Origin: Pseudeuparius sepicola
Lineage: Eukaryota; Arthropoda; Insecta; Coleoptera; Anthribidae
Reading direction: 5' to 3'
Assembly: GCA_963920635.1 (NCBI GenBank)
Contig: OY987303.1
Coordinates: 51,335,223-51,399,222, forward strand
Length of the DNA stretch: 64,000 bases
The notes below the pieces were generated by a model. That model worked only from the letters and a program-made list of their open reading frames with translations. It searched no databases and was not told the origin of the DNA. The position numbers and the translations under genes were made by a program. Positions 22,712 to 33,289 of the stretch are shown here, in pieces (within the stretch, counting starts at the first letter, position 1; the number at the start of each line of letters is the position of its first letter).

Positions 22712-24197
22712 ATGATAATAATTTGAAAGATTGCGAACAAATGGTAGCAGAAATTGATGAATCTCTCTATGGGCAGGTTAAAATGAAAAAGACTTATATT
22801 TATCCAAGAATCTCGTAAAATAGATAATAGTATTAGCTACTATTAAATATCGTGTTTACCTGGCCACGTTGTCAACTAAAGATGTTCTAAAATACGCATG
22901 CTCAAGCAAAGCAGTGTAGGTCTGTTTCAGCACAACGAAACAGGTGTCAGAAAAATGCGCGGTTTTGTTTTTGCAACGTCAAAATGAAACTGCGCATGCT
23001 CCTGGCAGTTTCAAATCCTACCGAAACAGACCTTACCGTATTTATTACCTTTATTGCCGAAAATAATGTGATTTTAACTTGTTGGTCGCGTGGTGTTTTA
23101 ATAGGAAAAATGTAAATATGTGGTCAAAGCCCTTATATATTACCAAAAATCTCCCTAATTGTAACTTTAACTTGTTGTAGCTTGTTGTAGGTTCTTCCTT
23201 ATAACTAGGTTGTAAGTTCTTCCTTATAAATAATTTTCAATTACTGTCTTAGTGATACATCTGGTATATTATCTGCCGACAGGCATCTTCTATTTTTTCT
23301 ATTAAATGGCCAATATTTCGAGATGGAGCTTTGTAAACAATGTTTTTCAGAAATCCCAATAAATGGAAATCTAATAGTGTTAAATAAAATGTTTCCATGA
23401 GAACTGGCAGCAGTTGTTGTTGCAAAAATTTGAGTCCATAAAATCATATTACATGTAGAAGTAAACCTGTTTGGTCAAAATATATTTCTGAATAGTTGGG
23501 TAGTAAAAATTAGGTAATTTTATCTTTGAATGTTTGTTGGGATATTCCCGAAATATCGGGACACCTATTTTTTTTGCTTTTCGACCATTTAGAAACGTTT
23601 TAGCTGAATTTGGAGGCAGGTTTCGGATTCTACACGTCACATTTTGTTTACCTGAAGTTCTTATCATGGCTTGCCTCTATAACATTACACGGGTACAATT
23701 TTGTCAAAATATTGTTACATGCCTCACCGCTAACAGATGACGTAATCTTCCAGTTTACGCATGCGGTCTTTCCCTTGCCATACATCTTCATTTCCAGGCC
23801 GGGTACGAACCGGCAGCTAATAAAATAGGGTGGAAATAATAAAATTGTCTGGCTGCCCACCCGCCGCACCGCCCTGGGGGATGCAAGCCGACAAATTGCT
23901 TTCATCAAGTTATTTAGCAAATGGTTGTAGCGTGTCTAGTAAAATGTCTGATATATTTTAGGGCAGGGGAGTAGGGGAGCTAGAAAAACGACTCGGAGGA
24001 TTTTCTGAGGGTGTGCAGCAGTCTTAGCGACGCGGGGAATGAGAAAGCGTAACAAATAGTGGTGATATGTTTTGCTCAACGCTGGATTTTTCCATAAAAA
24101 TACATTGGCATTTTTCATATTCCCTACTTAATAAAGAGTCATTTGCCGGTTGTCATATTGTCTGCCTATGCAACTAGAATCTGTGTTAAATGTATCT
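22712..24197. other. no gene recognised
   Basis: An imperfect inverted pair GTAGGTCTGTTTC (about 22916) and GAAACAGACCTTAC (about 23023) lies within about 120 bp. TCTTCCTTATAA-containing units are duplicated near 23190-23230. No coding region was recognised. Confidence 0.35.
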
Positions 24198-24718
24198 AAT
24201 AGGCAAATAAAAAAATTGCATTGTATTATTCAGCCAAAAATACAAACATGAATGAATGAATAATTGCCTAAAAATTAGACAAAATATTTGGCAATTTCTT
24301 GCATTTTTCTGATACCTACCTTTCAAAGTATTTACAAAACATTTACAAAACAAATTGATTACAAATTTTAGGACTGTATTTTTATCAGACCTGTTTTTCA
24401 TTTTTGGCAGAACAACAATAATTGTTTTTTGTCGACACTGTCAAATTTTTCTTTTTTATGCATGGCCAACTAAAATAATCAGCTTGAGCGGGTGGGTCAT
24501 TGACCAAATGACCTTATGGAGAAAATAAATTATCATTTTAAACAATTTTTGCCATTTAGAGTAACCCAAATATGCAAGTCGAAACCCTAAAAATATGCGC
24601 AAAAATATGCAAATAATTTAGTCAAAATATGCAGGACAATGTTAAAAATATGCAAAAAATAATAATTTCCTCGATTACCTCCGAATACAAGGAACTTACG
24701 TCGTTTCTTCGTAGTGTT
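24198..24718 (+). repeat. 520-bp duplicated block A, copy 1
   Basis: It matches 24985-25504 with about three visible differences. It includes the hAT-like end TAGAGTAACCC near 24554 with its AATATGCA motifs, and part of the coding exon seen in copy 2. It breaks off within that exon at the GTTGT after CTTCGTAGT, where block B begins. Because sequence outside the transposon end is duplicated too, this is a segmental duplication, not a new insertion. Confidence 0.85.
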
Positions 24719-24926
24719 GTAAGATAATTGACGCTATCTGCTACAAACACACAACCGGCCGGCAAAAGCCCTAAAAATTTGTCAAAATATGCAGGGAAGA
24801 TAAAAAAACATGAAAAATAGGTTAATACAAAAAAGCATAAATCTTAATTCGCAGTAACAAAGTGTACAAAACTACTCAACATTATAAGTGAATATTTTTC
24901 GTAATAATTAAGTACCTCCATACCAG
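24719..24926 (+). repeat. 207-bp duplicated block B, copy 2
   Basis: A direct duplicate of 21967-22173. It joins block A copy 1 at its left edge at a GTAAG/GTTGTAAG junction. To its right a 58-bp spacer leads into block A copy 2. Confidence 0.85.
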
Positions 24927-24984
24927 TTTATAGGATAATCTAAAAAAACATCAAATAAACGCACAAAATTTGATAGAAAAAAAA

Positions 24985-25504
24985 AGGCAAATAAAAAAAT
25001 TGCATTGTATTATTCAGCCAAAAATACAAACATGAATGAATGAATAATTGCCTAAAAATTAGACAAAATATTTGGCAATTTCTTGCATTTTTCTGATACC
25101 TACCTTTCAAAGTATTTACAAAACATTTACAAAACAAATTGATTGCAAATTTTAGGACTGTATTTTTATCAGACCTGTTTTTCATTTTTGGCAGAACAAC
25201 AATAATTGTTTTTTGTCGACACTGTCAAATTTTTCTTTTTTATGCATGGCCAACTAAAATAATCAGCTTGAGCGGGTGGGTCATTGACCAAATGACCTTA
25301 TGGAGAAAATAAATTAACATTTTAAACAATTTTTGCCATTTAGAGTAACCCAAATATGCAAGTCGAAACCCTAAAAATATGCGCAAAAATATGCAAATAA
25401 TTTAGTCAAAATATGCAGGACAATGTTAAAAATATGCAAAAAAAAATAATTTCCTCGATTACCTCCGAATACAAGGAACTTACGTCGTTTCTTCGTAGTG
25501 TTGT
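24985..25504 (+). repeat. 520-bp duplicated block A, copy 2
   Basis: The second copy of block A. Unlike copy 1, it continues into the rest of the hAT-like exon, so this is probably the parental copy. Confidence 0.85.
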
Positions 25505-25780
25505 TTCACTTGGGACATTAAATTTGCAATACTTCTGTAGAAAAGAAGTGAAGTTTTGATTACGTAGCTTTGACAACGGAATATTTGACGCCATCATTGC
25601 ACGACATAGGTCTCTGTTAAAGATGTCTTTTTCATTTGGCTCCTTATTTTTGGACATTGGTTGGAAACATTGCGTTAATGTCGGTTGTGGCACATCTCCA
25701 GATTTCATCTTACTCAATTTGGCAATATGAGTAGAAGTTTTCACATGTTGGTCTACTTGAAATTTTTTCTCGCATGGAAT
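25484..25780 (-). CDS. internal exon of a hAT-like (BED/CGGBP1-type) protein
   Basis: The exon is bounded by a good acceptor (pyrimidine tract ending TTTCATTGCAG, exon from 25780) and a consensus donor GTAAGT (intron from 25483). It is exactly 99 codons long in one open frame. It begins IPCEKKFQVDQHVKTSTHIAK, which looks like the second half of a BED-type zinc finger with HxxxxxH spacing. It continues to NRDLCRAMMASNIPLSKLRN and FLQKYCKFNVPSETTLR, a segment typical of arthropod hAT-related and CGGBP1-like proteins. A LINE sits in the preceding intron. The first finger half and the downstream catalytic and dimerisation regions were not found. It is probably a transposase fragment; an exapted gene cannot be excluded. 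Confidence 0.65.
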
Positions 25781-25799
25781 CTGCAATGAAAGAAAAATT

Positions 25800-26885
25800 T
25801 TTTTTTGAAAAAAACTTTATTAACAATAAACCATAGTACACAATATAGCAAAACATCCTCTAATCAATGCTTGTAGCCTTGGTATCGAGGTAATTATAAT
25901 TTTAACATATATATGACATGTTTCAGCGTAATCATCTTTCGTATATATATGCGATATAACAATAATATAACTATGTTATAAAAATACAACTATCGAGTAC
26001 TTAAATATGTCTGAATTTTTCTAGAAAATTGACCTAGATTATTAGCATTACTGAGGCATCTTACAGATTCGGGCAGCTGGTTAAATACAGTGGAAGCTCG
26101 TGATATTGGATTATTCCGACCCTTGTTAGTTCTTATTATATCCTGATGAATATTGTGATATCCTCTGGTGGAGTATGAATGCAATTCGTTGTTCATCCTT
26201 ATGTTAGTGTTACATTTTAACATATTGTTTGTTATTTTAAACATCAATTTACATTGTTCAACCTCCAAGACTTTCGCCAGATTAAATATGTTTAAATTAT
26301 TGTATAGGACTTGAGTGCTTGTGAGTCTGTCGTAATTAAATAATACCCTTATTACTTTATTTTGAAGTACTTGTGTTCTTTTGAAGTCAGTGTCACAACA
26401 TGTACCCCAAATCGGTATCAAATATCTCCATTGTGATGCAAAATAAGCGTTGTATATATTCATCTTACTGTTATTAGATAGATAGGATCTACACCTGTAC
26501 AGGGCTGAGAGCATTGGAACTATCTTATTCTTAATATGCATTAAATGATCCTTCCAGTTTAATTTAGAATCAATAACGAGACCAAGATATTTGACACTCG
26601 GTACTTGTTGTATGTAACTATTGTCAATTATTATCTCTATATTAGCTATATTTTTGTTTTTTTGGGTAAAGACTAAATAGTTAGTTTTATCAATATTTAT
26701 TTTCAATTTATTATTAATCAGCCAGTTCAAATACAGGTCCACATCCTCACATATTAGTGCAACGAGCTCAGTTTCGTTAGAACCAGAGTAAACTAGCACG
26801 GTGTCATCCGCGTAAGTATAGTATCTGGCTTTTATATTAGATATTTTTAAACTCAACACATATAAGGAGTAGAGGAGCGAATTAA
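25800..26885 (-). mobile_element. 5'-truncated LINE, reverse transcriptase C-terminal half
   Basis: The minus-strand frame is open for about 290 residues to a stop at 25990. It starts within the polymerase at SLLYSLYVLSLK and carries the intact catalytic box YADDTVLVY. It then shows the thumb and C-terminal region with VKYLGLVIDSKLNW and a QVLQNKVIRVLF stretch, as in jockey/CR1-like elements. The 3' UTR contains an AATAAA signal near 25822. Upstream of 26885 the frame ends at stops. The 5' truncation is typical of target-primed insertion. It lies in the intron of the hAT-like unit. Confidence 0.85.
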
Positions 26886-28177
26886 TAAACTGAATATATC
26901 AGTAGATACGTAGGTAGGAACTTCGATAGAAATATTAAACGAAAGTGGCGTGATTCCTGAGTGTCCCAATGATGCGAAATCGGTTGATATAATATGTGTT
27001 ATTTTTCTAGATAAAAAAAATATAGATAGACAAACGAATAAAAATTATATGGGGTTCCATAATATAGATATCCCAAGAAGAATTTCATCTATTCTTAGTT
27101 CTTTGTATGGCTTAATCCACACTGACGCACTATTGACTTTGGGCATTTTACTTAGTAAAATACAACAACTCCCAACACAAAACAAACACAAATCGAGGCC
27201 GACGTGATCACCTCAAAAGCAGAATCAGAAATAAAATGCAGAAATGGATTATCATCCTTCGTATATAAATATGTACCTATCTATAATTTATTTTGTCCTT
27301 TTCAGTAATTGTACTTTATTAAATAGGTATAAATACCTACTTTATTGGTTTTCAGATCACCAGGATTAGTGCCCATAAAATTATAATTTACCTATATTAT
27401 TTTGGGAAAACCAGGTATAGTCCAAAGCACGAAAGAAAACGAATGCGGGCAGCGTTGCGAGATCTCCTATACGAGTAGTCGTTATTTATTGGCGAATAAA
27501 AGTTTTATCATATCGAAGCCGAATTTCTGAACTCTGTTATACCGAAAAAATAAAGCTCGAATCACGAGACCACTTACCCATTTTTGTTTATCATTTATTT
27601 TTAACGCGGTGTGATAAAACACCTATTATATTTTTTTCAACATCATCGCGTCTACCATCGCCTTTGAAATACGGCAACACAGCACTTATACCAAGCAGTC
27701 GGCCGACAAAAGCAGTTAGCCAACGCGTTTTGTGCCTGTTTCTATAGTATGTAAAGTTAACTGCGTATTTGGTCTACCACACAGACCTCATTTTTTAGGC
27801 CGCTGGCAAGTTTTTTTCGCCGGCTCAGAGAGCTCAGTGGCGTTTCGTATGTTCGGGAGTTAACGTGTGCAAAATGAGTTAACAGGGAAGAACGTTGCAT
27901 TCCCAAGCACGAGAAATAATTGCCAATGTTATAAGGGTTTGCCTTCCTCCATAGTCTAAGGCATCACCGTTAAGAATAATATTAACAATAAATTAAATAA
28001 CAATTGTATGCAAATTAAATCAGTGAGTTACACAAAATTGAGCTACGCCCCTGAACTGTGACTAATTCTATAATATTTGCGAGTTCCTCCCCCTTACGTC
28101 GCACGCATTCTGCCGTAAGGAGGACTATACCTACCTAGACACCGACCCTGTTCCCAAAAATGAATGAAACGCCTGCC
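26886..28177. other. no gene; interior of hAT-like unit
   Basis: I looked for the missing first zinc-finger half on the minus strand and did not find it. Remaining open frames show no motif. Confidence 0.3.
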
Positions 28178-28839
28178 AAAGATTTAAATTATCCTAAATT
28201 CTTTCAATTATGCACAATATGCCATATTTTAAGGATATATGCAAATATTTAAAAAAATGCAAATAATATGCAAAATATGCGTGTTGCATTTTTTGGTTAC
28301 TCTAGACTCATTATTTTAAAAACTACCTTACCTAGAACCGAAAACCAAACACCGCCGAATTTCCCGATCATTCCCCGCCATTCGATCCGCGAAAAAAAAA
28401 CCATCAGCCGTTAAGCCCAGAGCTCCAATTACGTCCGAGTCGTAGTGCTGATTTTTTGAGGCTCAACGCCAGGACCCTATTATATCGTATATAAATAACG
28501 GGTAATTCCACCCTTTGTCATCCCCGGGTCCTTTGTCTTCGGGCCAGACCCTTGTCCTCTTCGCAGGGATAACCGTATTTGAAGTAATTAGAACCGTATT
28601 CACTGTAGACTTTCCCCCATGGCGCCCTGTGCCAAGTTTGGGGACGGCGCGAGTATGGCACATCCGGAATACTGAATAATTTGGGCGGCCCCCAAAGCCG
28701 GCTTAAATATTTCACGGGACAGGCCGATTTTGTAGCGTGATTTTCAAGAAATTGAATCGTGTTAGAGACAAAGGTAATCCGAATATATACATTTTGCCCC
28801 GAATATGCATGAATAGGATCATGTAGGACAAGTTTAGGT

Positions 28840-29142
28840 AGGTATAGTATATTCACATTTATACCGTTGACCTTTCTGAAATAAATCAACTAGCTAATAA
28901 GACCCCATTGTGTACAGCTATAATATTTTACTGGGTGCAGGATCGGCTTAAACATATACTTCAAAGACGATGTTCAAACCAATCTTCAAACAGTTAATTG
29001 TATCTATATATGATTTACGGTTGCAGGTATATACAATCCGAGGCTGTCCGAAATTTGAAGTACCTATTTTATGGTCAAAGGGATAATGATCGTTTTATGG
29101 TAGGCAAAAGATCAACGGTATAAATGCGAATATACTATACAC
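28840..29142. repeat. small inverted-repeat element
   Basis: GTATAGTATATTCACATTTA with following ACCGTTGACCTTT (28842-28874) is matched in inverted orientation at 29104-29140 with a few differences. This is MITE-like, with arms of about 35 bp and a non-coding interior. No target duplication was identified. Confidence 0.5.
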
Positions 29143-29394
29143 CAAAGATAAGGGGGGGCTAGATAAGTACGAGTTATAATAGATATAACATGGCCCATTG
29201 AAAAGACTTGAAAATTGGAGTAACTTTTGGCTGCTGGGCAATTTTTAACCACACAAGTTGAATTCAGTTTTTTTTATTTATGAACCCCACATCGACAAAG
29301 TTCTTCATCATTTTAAAAATAAATTAAAATTTTGAAGGTTTATATATAATAATTAATGATGTAAAAAAATAACAGGGCGTTTTCGAACAGTTAA

Positions 29395-29950
29395 GGCTAA
29401 ATATTTATTTGTGTACTATAAGGCACTGAAGGTAAACTTTTTATAAAATTTAGTTGCCGAGGTTTTCCTCCAAGAAGTTCAGTGCCGAGGTATACCTACA
29501 TATTATGTTTTTAAATCGGAAACAAATGTTTTATTAGGCAAAAAATAATCATAAGGGTTCACCAGTCCATGAACCGACTGCGTGCGGCATTGCTTGACTT
29601 TGACGATCGCTCTACTGTCTAGGTCAAGCATGACGAGGCACGGTGCTTCCAAACTGCTGCCTGTTGTGCAGCCTCCATGAAAAATAGATCTATATTCAAA
29701 CCTACTAAAATATTAATACTGAAAGATTGTGCCGCTATAGGTAACAATTTCACAATGTGTACGAAAAGTTAAATGGGCCTTTTATTTGGTCACTTTTGAC
29801 GGGCGATTGCTCCGCGTCTGACGTTTGATATTTACATCTCGGCAAGGCCTACTCTTTGAAAAAATCTTACAATGATGGGCTTCTTCAGTACCGATTTTTG
29901 AGCTTTTAATGACGATTTTGAGGCACTTCACTGCCGAATTCAAGAAAAAC
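29395..29950 (-). repeat. inverted copy of the 6.5-7.1-kb repeat core
   Basis: The reverse complement of this stretch matches about 6540-7085 with many substitutions, including AGTTAAATGGGCC-type and ATTTACATCTCG blocks. The GACCGTATA-rich flanks of the 6.3-kb element are absent, so either the core is an older independent repeat or the ends were lost. Confidence 0.75.
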
Positions 29951-31490
29951 TATTTTTCAAAAAAGTAATGTTATCATTTTTGACCAAATAGCTGCTCATT
30001 TTTAATTTGAATATCACTTCTGGTTTAACCGAAAGTAAATAAAATATTTTTAGATATTCCCTTAAAATTACCTTTTCAGGAATATACAGTGTGTCCGCCA
30101 ATTGAGTTCGCATAGGGTGTAAATAACGAAACAATAATTTCGAGTTGAAATTTGAGCTTATATATGGTGATCAGCCCTGCTTGGTTTGAAACTAATTTGT
30201 AACATAATAATTTTACTTTCTAAAAATCACATAGGTGTGCCTTGGAAATTATGAAAAAAAAACTAATTTTCCGCGTGAGTAAAGTGCCATTTTTGTAGGT
30301 TTTACGAAAAAATGATATTAAGGAAACTTGACATTTTCCCACTTTTTTTAGAAAGTGCACTTTTGTGTAATTTTTACATTAAAATGTTAATAATAAAACT
30401 TGTTCACAATGGAAAACTAAATAGGTGTGAAAATTTCAAAAGCCTTGGTCTACTTTGATTTTTTCTGCTAAAAAATTAAATCGCACAAACCTATACACGA
30501 GCATGCAATATGTGGGTATTTCTCAACGAGTTGTACACTATACATTATGCATGACCTGCAATATTAGTTTCAATTAGATAATATTCGACGAAATTGTTTA
30601 TGCCTACATTGCTTTTGCTGCCCTTGATAATATAAAAAAATGTAAATTATTTTATCGACCATTCGTCAGGTTAATATAGAGGGAACTATCGACAATATTA
30701 TATTCGACATCGAAACTATTAAACTAAACTAAAATCCATTCTAATTATTGTAATTCATATACTCATCATACTCAATTAAATGTGGTAATAGTTGAAGTTA
30801 GCGTGTTTGTCTGACCACCCATTGTTGAACTACTAGCCAACATTCTGGGTAGTTCATGCACAAAAGCCTTTTTTGAGCACTTCACGATGACCCGGATTGT
30901 TCCATTAAAAAGATGCAAAAATAGTTTGCCAAACTTAAGTAGGATACTTTCTATAATTTTTTGATCGTCAAAGTAATAATATGAGACGTTTGATACGTCG
31001 CATACTATACCCAGGTTTGCTCTTTCTCAGATCCATGTAAACTTGAGATAATGGAAATTCTAATATATGCCTAATGAAATAGGCTCGTGAGACGTGATAA
31101 TAATGTCCGAGGGCTAGCAGATAACCGGCTTCGACAGATAAATTAAAATGTTATCTCGCCACAACCCCCGGGCATCGTCGGACTTAAACGGTGTAGTTTA
31201 GTCGGGTCCTTTCGGGTTTATATATCTTGGGAGCATTAAGAAGTGGGTGATACAGGTCGGTTGGGGACTTGGGGCTTAGTTTTTGAGTTACATCAGGACA
31301 TCTCCTTTGGTGCTTCGTGGACCATGAGCTCTGCAAGTGTAGATTATTACATTTTGACGAAAAAAGTATGCTACCTTTATTGGCCATTGGTGCATCTAAA
31401 TTTGCCTGAACAGTTATGTATTTTGTGGTCTGAACTAACCAAGAAGACCAGCGCTGTGTCTTTTGAGGTTATAGAAACCAAGATAATATA
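29951..31490. other. no gene recognised
   Basis: About 30000-30085 resembles 8115-8230. A degenerate TACAGTGTGTCC end lies near 30087. A frame at 31243-31593 runs into the palindrome and is not considered a gene. Confidence 0.35.
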
Positions 31491-31495
31491 TATCT

Positions 31496-31691
31496 ATGAA
31501 AATGAAAATGGAAAATGGAGAAGAACTTTCATACGTATAGGACGTAGACCAATGGACATGACAGAAAGAAAATCGGACATCATTTCAGATTAATTTTTCT
31601 GAAATGATGTCCGATTTTCTTTCTTTCATGTCCATTGGTCTAGGTCCTATACGTATGAAAGTTCTTTCCATTTTCCATTTTCATTTTCAAT
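31496..31691. repeat. palindrome at the left edge of the tRNA array
   Basis: The arms 31496-31589 and 31598-31691 (about 93 bp) are inverted copies with few differences around an 8-nt loop. The left arm is an inverted fragment of the 390-bp array unit. It matches units 2-4 (AAGTTCTTCTCC) better than the directly facing unit 1 (AAGTTCTTTCC), so it was copied from another unit. Confidence 0.9.
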
Positions 31692-31888
31692 CATTCCTAA
31701 CGAGAGATTCGTATGTGAGGGACTACACCAGCATGACTTCCAAGATGTATGGTGGTACAACTGTATCTAACGGCAAGGTTGTGTCTGGTTTGTTTCTGAG
31801 GAAATTGGAGAGTATTTTCTGTGGTACGGCGCGAATTAAGGCTTCTCCGTTCAGCTACTATACAAACAGACTGACTTAATTTCAACGG

Positions 31889-31960
31889 TTCAGCGTAGTG
31901 TAGTGGTAGAACGTTCGCCTAGCAAGCGAGAGGTCCCGGGTTCGACCCCCGGCGCTGACA
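31889..31960 (+). tRNA. tRNA with anticodon AGC (Ala codon), unit 1
   Basis: The 72-nt sequence folds as a cloverleaf. The acceptor TTCAGCG pairs with CGCTGAC at six of seven positions, with a T1-C72 mismatch. The D stem has a G-A mismatch and a T-G wobble. The anticodon stem TTCGC/GCGAG encloses loop CTAGCAA, giving AGC. The variable loop has 5 nt, and the T stem CCGGG/CCCGG encloses TTCGACC. A and B boxes are intact, and TTTTT at 31969-31973 can terminate Pol III. Position 3:70 is C-G, not the G-T that marks alanine tRNAs. The D arm TAGTGTAGTGGT and anticodon arm recall eukaryotic tRNA-Val, and GGTAGAA recalls tRNA-Gly. It is likely transcribable; charging is uncertain. Confidence 0.8.
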
Positions 31961-32278
31961 GAAAACCCTTTTTAATTTTTCTGAAATGATGTCCGATTTT
32001 CTTTCTTTCATGTCCATTGGTCTACGTCCTATACGTATGAAAGTTCTTCTCCATTTCCATTTTCATTTTCAATCATTCCTTACGAGAGATTCGTATGTGA
32101 GGGACTACACCAGTATGACTTCCAAGATGTATGGTGGTACAACTGTATCTAACGTCAAGGTTGTGCCTATTAGTCTGGTGTGTTTCGGAGGAAATTGGAG
32201 AGTATTTTCTGTGGTACGGCGCGAACGAAGGCTTCTCCGTTCAGCTACTATACAAACAGACCGACTTAATTTCAACGG

Positions 32279-32350
32279 TTCAGCGTAGTGTAGTGGTAGA
32301 ACGTTCGCCTAGCAAGCGAGAGGTCCCGGGTTCGACCCCCGGCGCTGACA
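32279..32350 (+). tRNA. tRNA with anticodon AGC (Ala codon), unit 2
   Basis: Identical to the unit 1 tRNA over its whole length and followed by TTTTT at 32359-32363. It lies in a B-type unit, yet the tRNA portion does not differ from the A-type unit, although the flanks do. That fits either recent duplication or stronger conservation of the tRNA part. Confidence 0.8.
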
Positions 32351-32668
32351 GAAAATCCTTTTTAATTTTTCTGAAATGATGTCCGATTTTCTTTCTTTCA
32401 TGTCCATTGGTCTACGTCCTATACGTATGAAAGTTCTTCTCCATTTCCATTTTCATTTTCAATCATTCCTAACGAGAGATTCGTATGTGAGGGACTACAC
32501 CAGCATGACTTCCAAGATGTATGGTGGTACAACTGTATCTAATGTCAAGGTTGTGTCTATTAGTCTGGTGTGTTTCGGAGGAAATTGGAGAGTATTTTCT
32601 GTGGTACTGCGCGAATTAAGGCTTCTCCGTTCAGCTACTATACAAACAGACCGACTTAATTTCAACGG

Positions 32669-32740
32669 TTCAGCGTAGTGTAGTGGTAGAACGTTCGCCT
32701 AGCAAGCGAGAGGTCCCGGGTTCGACCCCCGGCGCTGACA
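32669..32740 (+). tRNA. tRNA with anticodon AGC (Ala codon), unit 3
   Basis: Identical to units 1 and 2, with TTTTT at 32749-32753. The upstream unit is A-type. Confidence 0.8.
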
Positions 32741-33058
32741 GAAAATCCTTTTTAATTTTTCTAAAATGATGTCCGATTTTCTTTCTTTCATGTCCATTGG
32801 TCTACGTCCTATACGTACGAAAGTTCTTCTCCATTTCCATTTTCATTTTCAATCATTCCTTACGAGAGATTCGTATGTGAGGGACTACACCAGTATGACT
32901 TCCAAGATGTATGGTGGTACAACTGTATCTAACGTCAAGGTTGTGCCTATTAGTCTGGTGTGTTTCGGAGGAAATTGGAGAGTATTTTCTGTGGTACGGC
33001 GCGAACGAAGGCTTCTCCGTTCAGCTACTATACAAACAGACCGACTTAATTTCAACGG

Positions 33059-33130
33059 TTCAGCGTAGTGTAGTGGTAGAACGTTCGCCTAGCAAGCGAG
33101 AGGTCCCGGGTTCGACCCCCGGCACTGACA
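33059..33130 (+). tRNA. tRNA with anticodon AGC, unit 4, acceptor-stem mismatch
   Basis: It differs from units 1-3 by G to A in the 3' acceptor strand (GGCACTGAC in place of GGCGCTGAC), which turns the C6-G67 pair into a C-A mismatch. With the T1-C72 mismatch already present, only five acceptor pairs remain. Probably a weakened copy or pseudogene, though the boxes and TTTTT terminator (33139-33143) are intact. Confidence 0.7.
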
Positions 33131-33289
33131 GAAAATCCTTTTTAATTTTTCTGAAATGATTTCCGATTTTCTTTCTTTCATATATATCTACTGTGAAGTG
33201 TGAGTACAGTGCTATTCGCGTAGCATTCTACCCCCCTTAACTTTTTGTTTTTAATTTTAAAAAATATGTAAATATAAAATTGTATAAAA

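Larger units (their letters stand above)
25341..28304 (-). mobile_element. hAT-like unit with ATATGCA subterminal motifs
   Basis: TAGAGTAACCCAAATATGCA at 25341 faces the complement of TAGAGTAACCAAAAAATGCA ending at 28304. Behind both ends lie many ATATGCA/AATATGCAA motifs, a subterminal repeat pattern. The minus strand inside encodes a BED-finger/hAT-like exon, and a LINE lies within its intron. The 8 bases flanking the two ends do not match, so the pairing of these two ends as one element is inferred. If correct, most of the transposase C-terminus has been lost. Confidence 0.5.
31598..33180 (+). repeat. four-unit 390-bp tandem array carrying tRNA genes
   Basis: The tRNA 5' ends are spaced exactly 390 bp apart (31889, 32279, 32669, 33059). 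Unit 1 has an 8-bp deletion upstream of its tRNA. Units 1 and 3 share one set of variants (CTAACGAG, CAGCATGAC, GCGAATTAAGG). Units 2 and 4 share another (CTTACGAG, CAGTATGAC, GCGAACGAAGG). This A-B-A'-B' order implies that a two-unit block was duplicated. Because 390 is divisible by three, similar short open frames of about 100 codons recur in units 2-4; they run into the tRNA and are probably not proteins. Confidence 0.92.

Noticed and set aside
31604..32678. Recurrent open frames of about 100 codons starting MMSDFLSF in the tRNA array
   Set aside because: They recur because the repeat period is divisible by three, they run into the tRNA gene, their C-termini differ only as the DNA does, and they show no family motif. 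Unit 1 is shortened by a deletion, as non-coding DNA would be.
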